Positions 1 through 5,755 of a DNA stretch of 10,221 nucleotides are shown in pieces. Within the stretch, counting starts at the first letter, position 1; every line of letters starts with the position of its first letter. Source of the stretch: B1SED10-16 sp046498365 (GTDB taxonomy: Bacteria; Desulfobacterota; Desulfobacteria; Desulfobacterales; Desulfosalsimonadaceae); assembly GCA_046498365.1 (NCBI GenBank), contig JAWOAV010000124.1, forward strand, positions 1-10,221, given 5' to 3'. Both the position numbers and the translations under genes were made by a program. Under the pieces are notes generated by a model. It did no database searches. It saw only the letters and a program-made list of their open reading frames with translations, and was not told the DNA's origin.

Positions 1-959
1 GGTGGTGGCAGTACCGGGACCAGCAATTGCTCCGCCTGGTTGAAGGGACAGGCATTGAAAAGGGTGCGGCCCTGAACCGGCTCATGATGAAATCCGACAA
101 CCAGTCAAGCGACGGCGCCGTCCCCGTATTCAGCCAGCTGGGGGAAGACGTTTATACCACAGCTGACGATAAGACGGCCAAAGACATGGATCACGAAGAG
201 TTCTACGGGTCGGAACCGCCCCAGCGAAGCATCGGCACCAAGTACAAGGGGGCGCAGGTGGCACGGACAACCCTCGGATATTTCCGGCTCGATCACGAAA
301 GCCGCGAATGTCCATATATTGAAACTGATCGGGATACGGACCAAGACGATACGGTCCTGATCTCCGGCAGGGTCGTCCATCCCCTCTACGAAGAAACAAA
401 GCAGAAGGTGGGCCATATCATCGACCGGATCGAGGCGCGCGCCGAAAACCAGGAGGGGGATGTCATCCGGACGCTGTCGTTCGACATCGAGGACGACGGA
501 TCGTTCACCGGTGAAGGAACCGCCGACGGCGCATACGTGGTAGTGGCCGTGTTCAAGGACGGCAGCGAGGTGGTAAACCAGCTCAAATACGACCTCATGT
601 TTTATGAAGACGAGGCCTGGAGCTGGGAAAATACGGGTGAAAACTTCGCCACCCGCTTCAAAGCCAACCCGGAGAAGTGCATCAATGCCCAGTTCCTCGT
701 CTATGATGCCCACATCGAGCATCCGTCCGCCGTATACATAATTTTTATCGATCCGTACGGAGCTGACGTCATTTCCTGGGACCGTGACGATCCATTTTAC
801 CCGGAAGCTGATGAATTTCGGGACGGCGGCCGGATCCTGGAGATTGACTACGGCGTCTGCGGAGACATCTGGGACGACCCGCCATTAGGGGAGTATACAG
901 TGGAGGTCCTGGATCAGAACCGCAGAGTGCTCATATCCAAAACTTTTGAACTGTATTGA
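1..959 (+). CDS. Unrecognised acidic protein, C-terminal part (5' end outside window)
   Basis: The reading frame is open from base 3 to the TGA at 957-959 with no stop, so this is the C-terminal part (about 318 residues visible) of a larger protein. A TTG at 27 could be read as a start, but it has no ribosome binding site and in-frame codons reading WWQYRDQQ precede it. I do not recognise the family. The visible part is rich in Asp and Glu and has no transmembrane segment. Its second half reads as beta-rich, with aromatic-hydrophobic strands separated by acidic turns (for example AYVVVAVFKDGSEVV and AVYIIFIDPYGADV), and it ends in a strand-like segment, EYTVEVLDQNRRVLISKTFELY minus its first residues. 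This resembles carbohydrate-binding or adhesin-like sandwich folds, but that is only an impression. It is the only plus-strand gene in the left half and converges on the minus-strand cluster across the hairpin at 990-1022. Confidence 0.75.
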   Translation, partial: WWQYRDQQLLRLVEGTGIEKGAALNRLMMKSDNQSSDGAVPVFSQLGEDVYTTADDKTAKDMDHEEFYGSEPPQRSIGTKYKGAQVARTTLGYFRLDHESRECPYIETDRDTDQDDTVLISGRVVHPLYEETKQKVGHIIDRIEARAENQEGDVIRTLSFDIEDDGSFTGEGTADGAYVVVAVFKDGSEVVNQLKYDLMFYEDEAWSWENTGENFATRFKANPEKCINAQFLVYDAHIEHPSAVYIIFIDPYGADVISWDRDDPFYPEADEFRDGGRILEIDYGVCGDIWDDPPLGEYTVEVLDQNRRVLISKTFELY

Positions 960-989
960 TATTCTGAACGGTAGCGTTTTTCGCCGAAA

Positions 990-1022
990 CCGTCTGCGGC
1001 ATCATCGATATGCCGCAGACGG
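990..1022. terminator. Perfect 13-bp hairpin between convergent genes, probable bidirectional terminator
   Basis: Arms ccgtctgcggcat (990-1002) and atgccgcagacgg (1010-1022) are exact reverse complements around a 7-base loop (catcgat). The hairpin lies between the stop of the plus-strand gene (959) and the stop of the minus-strand cyclase gene (1051), where a shared terminator is expected. The T-tract is weak: only TTT follows the stem on the minus strand and none on the plus strand. Strong stem, but not a classical intrinsic terminator. Confidence 0.6.
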
Positions 1023-1050
1023 CCGGCAAGCGGAGAAAAATATTTCTGCG

Positions 1051-1686
1051 TCACTCGATAAATGCCACCGCCCTGACGGGCGAACCATCGCTGTCGGAGA
1101 AATGCAGCGGAAAGCACGCGGTGGAAAACAAAACCGGCGGCAGTTGGTCCAGATGGGTCAAATTTTCTATGATAATCCGGTTTTTCCCAAGGATCATTTT
1201 GTGGATGATGAAGTCATGCGCCTGCGGTGCGTCCGCGGAAATCGTGTCAAAACCGACGCCTTTGAGCGTGAAGTCGTTCAAGTAGACCGCCGCTTCCGTC
1301 GTTAACGCCGGATACCCCTCAAAATAGCCGGCCTTCCCCCACAAACGGGACCACCCAGTGTTGAAGAAAACGAAATCCGCACCTTGAATTTCGTTTTCAA
1401 AGGCCATCAGATCATCTTTGGTAATTTCCTGCCGGCCTGATACCACCTCAATGCAGATCGCCCGCCCGTAAAAAGCCGACACCGGCATCCGGTCCAGGGT
1501 TATGCCGCCGGCGATGATATGGGCCGGCGCATCCATATGGGTTCCGGTGTGAGACAACACCGATATCCTCGTTTCCGCAAACCCGTCCTTGTCCAGGTCG
1601 AACGGCCGCGTCAATTCAGGCGGCGCCGTGCCCGGATAAACCGGCATGCCGACCTCGATGCGATGGCTTAAATCGATAATGGTCAT
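1051..1686 (-). CDS. Cyclase family metal-dependent hydrolase (kynurenine formamidase-like)
   Basis: A 211-residue protein of the cyclase/KynB family (Pfam Cyclase), whose members are cytoplasmic metal-dependent amidohydrolases such as arylformamidase and isatin hydrolase. The signature HTGTHMDAPAH is at residues 46-56 (HxGTHxDxPxH metal and catalytic residues). A later DTISAD segment (147-152), a His at 162 and a Glu in ENL at 174 fit the remaining ligands, and the 12-residue His-to-Glu spacing is the one I recall for KynB. Length is normal for the family. I chose ATG 1686 because GGAAAAG lies just upstream; a TTG at 1698 would add four residues. The gene starts 16 bases after the EndoV-like stop, so it is probably the last gene of a cluster starting at 3657. 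No tryptophan-catabolism gene is next to it, so the true substrate is open; kynurenine formamidase is only one possibility. Confidence 0.9.
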   Translation of the reverse strand: MTIIDLSHRIEVGMPVYPGTAPPELTRPFDLDKDGFAETRISVLSHTGTHMDAPAHIIAGGITLDRMPVSAFYGRAICIEVVSGRQEITKDDLMAFENEIQGADFVFFNTGWSRLWGKAGYFEGYPALTTEAAVYLNDFTLKGVGFDTISADAPQAHDFIIHKMILGKNRIIIENLTHLDQLPPVLFSTACFPLHFSDSDGSPVRAVAFIE

Positions 1687-1702
1687 TTTCTTTTCCAATA
1701 TT

Positions 1703-2218
1703 TCACGTCTTTTTGCCGTGTTCCAGTCCCCGGCAAAGCGTATCGACTCGCTTTAACAGTATCGGTATTCGATGCGTCCCGGCCATATCGGCAATCCGTT
1801 TCCTGGCGATCCTCTCGTCCATCCCCACTGATGTCACGTACAACGGCCGTTTACTGGCGCCACGGTAGACTTCTGTGCGTGCGGGCACATCGCCAAACTT
1901 GGTTTTTGCCACCCCGATGACCGAAATTTGCCCAAAAAGCGCGCAGTACAAGTACGTTCCAAGACCGGCGCGCTGTTTTTTCCCAAGATATGCATAAGCG
2001 TCTATAATAATGGTTTCCACCGGCTCCGAAACATCTTCCAGCAGTCTGAAAATGCATGGCAGCTCCCGCTGATAAAACCGGCCCGGAACATAGGCCTTTA
2101 CAGAGGGCACATGCGCTGTGATCTCGCGCACGGGCGCATCGTCATCCCACTGCTGAAACAAAATGCCCCCAACAGCCGCGTTTCCACCACGATATGCGAC
2201 ATCAACCGCCAAAATCAT
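1703..2218 (-). CDS. Divergent short endonuclease V-like protein
   Basis: A 171-residue protein related to endonuclease V (Nfi, COG1515), which nicks DNA, or RNA in some lineages, one nucleotide 3' of a deaminated purine such as inosine. Landmarks in order: ILAVDVAY with Asp6, AYVPGRFYQRELP with Tyr43 and Glu52 (the YxPG...RE signature), IIIDAYAYLG with Asp73, and VIGVAKTKFG with Lys105. These match the acidic metal ligands and the wedge tyrosine of EndoV. The usual DGHG...HPR block is altered here: the stretch after Asp73 reads AYAYLGKKQRAGLG and lacks the conserved His. The protein also lacks the usual N-terminal extension (classical EndoV is about 220 residues). I recall a short COG1515 subfamily of this form annotated as endonuclease V, whose activity I do not know. 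ATG 2218 has only a weak upstream ribosome binding site. It lies 67 bases after the flavoprotein gene and just upstream of the cyclase. Confidence 0.82.
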   Translation of the reverse strand: MILAVDVAYRGGNAAVGGILFQQWDDDAPVREITAHVPSVKAYVPGRFYQRELPCIFRLLEDVSEPVETIIIDAYAYLGKKQRAGLGTYLYCALFGQISVIGVAKTKFGDVPARTEVYRGASKRPLYVTSVGMDERIARKRIADMAGTHRIPILLKRVDTLCRGLEHGKKT

Positions 2219-2285
2219 TTACATTTCAACCATCAAACGCCGATAATGAACGCGTCAATCCCCCGGGGCCCTGGCGTTATCCGGA

Positions 2286-2915
2286 TCACCCGGCCAACGA
2301 TTTGGCCAGCGCCGCGCCAAGCCTTTCCGCCTCCGCCAAAACACCCTCTTCCTGCGCCACTTTTCCCCTGTCAAAGATCCCGTACACCGGCAGTTCGCCT
2401 ATAATCTCATACCCCATGGCTTCAAGCGGCGCCCGCATGGCCGGGATGGTAAACCCCATATCCGCCTTGTCCACCTGCTCGCACACCGCTGCCAGCACCG
2501 CTTTTCGTCCTTGTCCGGCCAGCCGGCTCGAATGCCCCCTCGGGCGATGGTCGTCAAACTCATAAAAACAGTACAACCGGTCGATAAAGGCCTTCATCCA
2601 TGCCGTGATATTGTAGTTATGCGTGGGCGACGCCAAAACCAGCCCCTTTGATTCAAATACATCCGGATACATAAGGGTCATGCCGTCCTTTAATCCGGTG
2701 CAGATTTTATCCTCTCTGCACTTTTCGCACCCGATACACCCCTGGTACTGATATTGGCGCAGCTGAACCGCATGGGCAGCAAGACCCGCACCGCCGACCC
2801 CCTTTAAAATACGGCTCAAAAGAACATCCGAATTCCCGTTTTTCCGGGGACTTCCGCCAACGCCAAGCACTTTGGCCTCTGGCGTTTTCGCCATGAAATC
2901 GCATCCATTAATCAT
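2286..2915 (-). CDS. NADPH-dependent FMN reductase / iron-sulfur flavoprotein family
   Basis: A 209-residue flavodoxin-fold protein. The FMN phosphate-binding loop is GVGGSPRKNGNSD (residues 18-30). It is followed by a cysteine cluster, Cys60, Cys63, Cys66 and Cys72 (CIGCEKCREDKIC), the compact spacing typical of archaeal/anaerobe iron-sulfur flavoproteins that hold one [4Fe-4S] cluster. SPTHNYNITAWMKAFIDR (96-113) is the second flavin-contact segment. Members are cytoplasmic electron-transfer or oxygen/peroxide/quinone-reducing proteins; the partner here is unknown. ATG 2915 is chosen because AAGGGAGAG (2921-2929) sits 5 bases upstream. It overlaps the preceding phosphorylase-like gene by 8 bases (ATGATTAA), implying translational coupling. 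A second in-frame ATG at 2894 is less well placed. The cysteine cluster fits an anaerobic host. Confidence 0.9.
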   Translation of the reverse strand: MINGCDFMAKTPEAKVLGVGGSPRKNGNSDVLLSRILKGVGGAGLAAHAVQLRQYQYQGCIGCEKCREDKICTGLKDGMTLMYPDVFESKGLVLASPTHNYNITAWMKAFIDRLYCFYEFDDHRPRGHSSRLAGQGRKAVLAAVCEQVDKADMGFTIPAMRAPLEAMGYEIIGELPVYGIFDRGKVAQEEGVLAEAERLGAALAKSLAG

Positions 2916-3657
2916 CGGAGCTCTCCCTTTTCAGCCAGAGTTCCAAAAAATCACGTTTAATGGTACCGATGCTTTGCTGGTTCCGTAAAAAACAATAATC
3001 AACCCCATGGCATATTTCCAGAAAATGTTGCATGACGCTATCGCGTCTGGGCACAACATCAGAAACGATTTCAATATGGGTAACGTACAACCGGCGAAAC
3101 GACGCCGCGCCCATGATATTTTCAAGGGCCCGCAAAAACCAGCAATGCTCCATTTGCACGACCGCGCATGTCGTTTTCTCATGCACCTCGGCCCGCTTTT
3201 TCCTTGCGGCAATAATTTCATGGCTGGTTAAGATATTTCCTTCAAAAAAGCGCCGTTGTCTGCGGCGCGCGATTTCCTGAACAATTCGCGGCATCTCCGG
3301 CCGTCTTTTAACCGACACCGGCTGCAGCGTATCAAAGGGGATATCGCCAGCGCTCAATATGAGATCCCCCCGCTTCAATGCGGGGTCTAACGCGCCGCCG
3401 CCGCCGATATCCACGATATCCGTTATCTGCCCTGAATTGAGTTTCCCGATGATCTCGGGATGCGGCAGGCGCTGGCGCTTTCCGTAGCCGGGCACCAGAA
3501 ACGTAATATTATGCCCCGCATAATGCGTGGTCGCCCCCCTGCTGCGCAGGGCTGAGTGCAGCGGTTTCCTGAAACAGGCATTTCTGCCAAGGTGTCTCGG
3601 GTGCTGGCGAATAAAAAGAATGTCTTTTATATGAATTTCCGGTCTCCCTGAAATCAA
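2908..3657 (-). CDS. Nucleoside phosphorylase superfamily protein (MTA/SAH nucleosidase-like)
   Basis: A 249-residue protein of the PNP/UDP phosphorylase superfamily (COG0775), which cleaves the glycosidic bond of nucleosides. Visible landmarks: IVDIGGGGALDPALKRGDLIL (81-101, minus its last residue), corresponding to the G-x-A-G-G...GD motif; VVQME (166-170), corresponding to the ribose-binding MEG loop with the Met-Glu pair kept; and IVSD (197-200), matching the catalytic SD of MTA/SAH nucleosidases. The N-terminal part lacks the usual catalytic Glu segment I would expect near the start, so substrate and mechanism are uncertain. The start is TTG 3657 with TAAGG 5 bases upstream; no in-frame ATG occurs early, so start confidence is moderate. 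It is the first gene of the minus-strand cluster and overlaps the flavoprotein start. Its promoter should lie within the relic-containing interval 3658-3879; I see no convincing -35/-10 pair there. Confidence 0.78.
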   Translation of the reverse strand: MISGRPEIHIKDILFIRQHPRHLGRNACFRKPLHSALRSRGATTHYAGHNITFLVPGYGKRQRLPHPEIIGKLNSGQITDIVDIGGGGALDPALKRGDLILSAGDIPFDTLQPVSVKRRPEMPRIVQEIARRRQRRFFEGNILTSHEIIAARKKRAEVHEKTTCAVVQMEHCWFLRALENIMGAASFRRLYVTHIEIVSDVVPRRDSVMQHFLEICHGVDYCFLRNQQSIGTIKRDFLELWLKRESSDD

Positions 3658-3720
3658 AAAAGCCTTACGGGCAAATCAAGCACGGCATGCGCCCTTATGT
3701 GAAAATTCCCCGGCTTTTAT

Positions 3721-3830
3721 AAATGGCATACATATGATCAAACACGCCCCATAAGCGTTCGGTGACATAGCTGATTGCCCGCCACGGTGCTGGCAAACCG
3801 CCTACAAAGCGCCAATCTGGGCCGGGGAGC
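3721..3830 (-). pseudogene. Decayed duplicate of the C-terminus of the PLP decarboxylase at 9857-10221
   Basis: This stretch aligns base by base with 9862-9966, the end of the decarboxylase gene, in the same orientation. By-eye count is about 86 identities in 107 aligned columns (around 80%), including aatcaaacacgcc-type, ttcggtgac, ccacggt, tacaaagcg and tctgggccgggg blocks. Relative to the copy at 9857 the reading frame has two single-base insertions and an in-frame TAG, so it cannot encode the domain. One frame still reads VTERLWGVFDHMYAIYKSR against VTELLCGVFDYMYSIS in the other copy. The similarity stops near 3830, about 50 bases short of the atoE stop. No start codon or upstream part of the gene is present, so this is a truncated remnant. 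The open frame that covers it (3695-4126) is mostly an antiframe of atoE. Confidence 0.8.
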
Positions 3831-3879
3831 GCCACATAGGGTTCAGTAAACCGCGTGAACTGCATTCGGTTGTTTCGCC

Positions 3880-5256
3880 TTACACAAAAAGAATTATGGC
3901 CGAATGTATCACAAAAAATATCAAACAAACGAATGCCGTGTACCCCATAAAATCCCTGGGGCGAATATTCATCAACTGACCCATGATCGGCAGAAACGTA
4001 AGCGTCCAAAAGGGGTTGACCAAATTCGTCAGGGCGTCTCCATATGCGAACCCGATAATCGTCTTGCCTGGATCCGCGCCGACGATATGGGCAGCCTCGA
4101 GCACCGGTGGACCCAGCACCAGCCATTCAGCGCCGCCGGAAGGAATAAAGAAATTGACAATCGATGATATAAGGTACGAAAACCATGGCAGCGTATTTGC
4201 GGTGGCGAAGGTCAATAGCCCCTCGGCGAAGATCGTCGCTAGCCCCGTGGCCATGAAAATGCCCATGATACCGCCAAACAGGGGAAACTGGATGACGATA
4301 TCAGCAGACCCTGTTATTGAAGCTTTTATCGTATTCACAAAGTTGATGGGGCGCCAATGAAGCAAAACGCCAAACCCCAACATGAGAAACGCCAACGCCG
4401 CCAGATTAAACCCCCTGGCCTGAATAATGCCCGCAAATCCAGTCATGCAAAGCAGGAAAAGAAAAACACTAACAACCGGCGAGTTGTTTAAGCGTTCCGC
4501 AGGGGTCTTCGCCTCCATGGCAGAAGACGGTGAGGTGTTTCCGATTACTGCATCAGCCGGTTTTCCATGTTTTTTTTCATACTGAACCGCTGCATCCCAC
4601 CGTTCATCCACCACTTCAGGCCTAAGAAAAAGCACAAGTATTGGCAGCAGAACAAGCACTGAAGCAATCAGGACGAGATTCGTATTGATCAAAAGGGTAT
4701 CTGAAACTGGAATGATTTCGGAAATGTAGCCCATGTCAATAAATCTCTGAGCGGTTTCTTCCGTGGCCATCATAAGCGCGGCCGACGAAGACATGCCGCC
4801 ATGCCAGACCAGCAGACCGGAATAAAAAGATGCGATGGCCACACGATAATCCACCCCCTTGACACGCTTACATATTTCCACGGCCAGGATTGCCAAAACC
4901 GGTGCGAGGCCCCAGTTGATCAACATTAAGAGGATGGAAAGTATCGTTAGGAAAAAGTACACCTGCCACGGTTTCTTTATGAAATGAACCAGCCAGTTAA
5001 AAAATAGAATGAAGGCCCTTGACACGCCAATGCTGAAACCAAAACTCAGCACCATGATCATCAGGAAAGCAAAAAAAATAATATCCGGGTCAAAAACGCC
5101 TTTTACCCAGGCCTCGATGATTTCCGCTGGGGCGGCGCCTGCCAGGGTAATGGCCAGGAGAATCGTGATAAAAGTGAGCACCATTGCGAAGACAAAAGAA
5201 TCCGGTAGAATTCTACTGACTTTTTCAGCAAAAAAACTCCCCAATCTCTCGATCAT
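3880..5256 (-). CDS. atoE: AtoE-type short-chain fatty acid transporter
   Basis: A 458-residue, very hydrophobic inner-membrane protein with about ten or more predicted helices, belonging to the AtoE short-chain fatty acid transporter family (the E. coli protein is about 440 residues). It is expected to move acetate/butyrate/acetoacetate-type acids across the cytoplasmic membrane. Family landmarks: MIERLGSFFAEKVSRILPDSF at the N-terminus (first 20 residues typical), WHGGMSSSA (151-159), FIPSGGAEW (370-378) and GDALTNLVNPFW (406-417). A hydrophilic loop around residues 215-260 (KKHGKPADA...) separates the two membrane halves. ATG 5256 is chosen over the longest frame (5331) because AAGGAGGG lies directly upstream and the extra 25 residues (MWMEASTIGF...) are not family-like. 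The relic of a decarboxylase follows it; the 60-residue protein precedes it by 153 bases. No beta-oxidation or CoA-transferase gene is in the window. Confidence 0.93.
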   Translation of the reverse strand: MIERLGSFFAEKVSRILPDSFVFAMVLTFITILLAITLAGAAPAEIIEAWVKGVFDPDIIFFAFLMIMVLSFGFSIGVSRAFILFFNWLVHFIKKPWQVYFFLTILSILLMLINWGLAPVLAILAVEICKRVKGVDYRVAIASFYSGLLVWHGGMSSSAALMMATEETAQRFIDMGYISEIIPVSDTLLINTNLVLIASVLVLLPILVLFLRPEVVDERWDAAVQYEKKHGKPADAVIGNTSPSSAMEAKTPAERLNNSPVVSVFLFLLCMTGFAGIIQARGFNLAALAFLMLGFGVLLHWRPINFVNTIKASITGSADIVIQFPLFGGIMGIFMATGLATIFAEGLLTFATANTLPWFSYLISSIVNFFIPSGGAEWLVLGPPVLEAAHIVGADPGKTIIGFAYGDALTNLVNPFWTLTFLPIMGQLMNIRPRDFMGYTAFVCLIFFVIHSAIILFV

Positions 5257-5259
5257 GCA

Positions 5260-5267
5260 CCCTCCTT
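5260..5267 (-). promoter_or_regulatory. Strong Shine-Dalgarno site that sets the atoE start
   Basis: Minus-strand AAGGAGGG lies 3 bases upstream of ATG 5256 (core GGAGG, 4 bases). This fixes the atoE start at 5256 and argues against the longer reading frame beginning at 5331. Confidence 0.85.
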
Positions 5268-5409
5268 CCAGATAATGAGTGTATGGGGATGTCACCCCAC
5301 AAAAGCCGATGGTGGACGCTTCCATCCACAAGCCCGCTATCTGCCCCTCAAGGCTTATCTTTCAAAAGGACCCTTTGTTATTTCCCCTGGCGCTTTTCCA
5401 CCATGCCTT

Positions 5410-5592
5410 TCACCGCTTCAGGTGGTATTTCTGCGCCAGCCGGTCCTTTTCCGCTTCCGGCAGGGAAGCGTAGTATCGCTTCCACCCGGGACAGAAACCG
5501 GTATGCCACCGCCAGAGTCTGCCCAGCAGGGAGCGGGGGTTGTTGTCATATCGCGCCCGGAAGGCGCATTTTTCACAGCGGGGTGGAGCCAT
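5410..5592 (-). CDS. Small conserved-looking Cys/His protein (60 residues), function unknown
   Basis: A 60-residue basic protein with an N-terminal CEKC (Cys6, Cys9), a Trp-rich middle, RLWRWHTGFCPGWKRYY (His30, Cys34), and a charged helical tail, LPEAEKDRLAQKYHLKR. The CxxC plus HxxxC pattern could bind a zinc ion. I recall unnamed small proteins in deltaproteobacterial genomes with the same layout (CxxC, NPxSxLGRLWRWH, CPGWK, LPxEE), so I take it as real and not a shadow. It has a strong ribosome binding site, AAAGGAGGG at 5598-5606, 5 bases before ATG 5592. No signal peptide or membrane helix is visible, so it is probably cytoplasmic. It reads in the same direction as atoE, 153 bases upstream of it, so the two could share a transcript. 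No function is known to me. Confidence 0.75.
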   Translation of the reverse strand: MAPPRCEKCAFRARYDNNPRSLLGRLWRWHTGFCPGWKRYYASLPEAEKDRLAQKYHLKR

Positions 5593-5755
5593 TGGAGCCC
5601 TCCTTTATCCGCAGGTGCCATTGAACAAGCCCCTGGGAACGTATGGATGAGGTGAAAAAAAATGGATGAAACAAAAAGTGTGTTATTATGCCATGGTTTG
5701 CCGTATCATGCTACCGCTAAAATAGAAATGGATAATACCAGCAACACAACCCGGC

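Noticed and set aside
105..722. 205-codon open frame on the minus strand inside the first gene
   Set aside because: Codon-by-codon antisense of the plus-strand gene, with no ribosome binding site and no recognisable domain. The plus frame is open beyond the window edge and ends next to a terminator-like hairpin.
3695..4126. 143-codon open frame covering the relic and the atoE 3' end
   Set aside because: Most of it is an alternative frame of atoE. Only its last third resembles the decarboxylase C-terminus, which is better described as a frameshifted relic.
5284..5299. Small tggggatgtcacccca hairpin upstream of the atoE ribosome binding site
   Set aside because: Only a 5-bp stem with a 6-base loop; no evidence of a regulatory role and easily due to chance.
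5257..5331. 25-residue N-terminal extension of the AtoE frame
   Set aside because: The extension is not family-like and the strong AAGGAGGG site sits right before ATG 5256.
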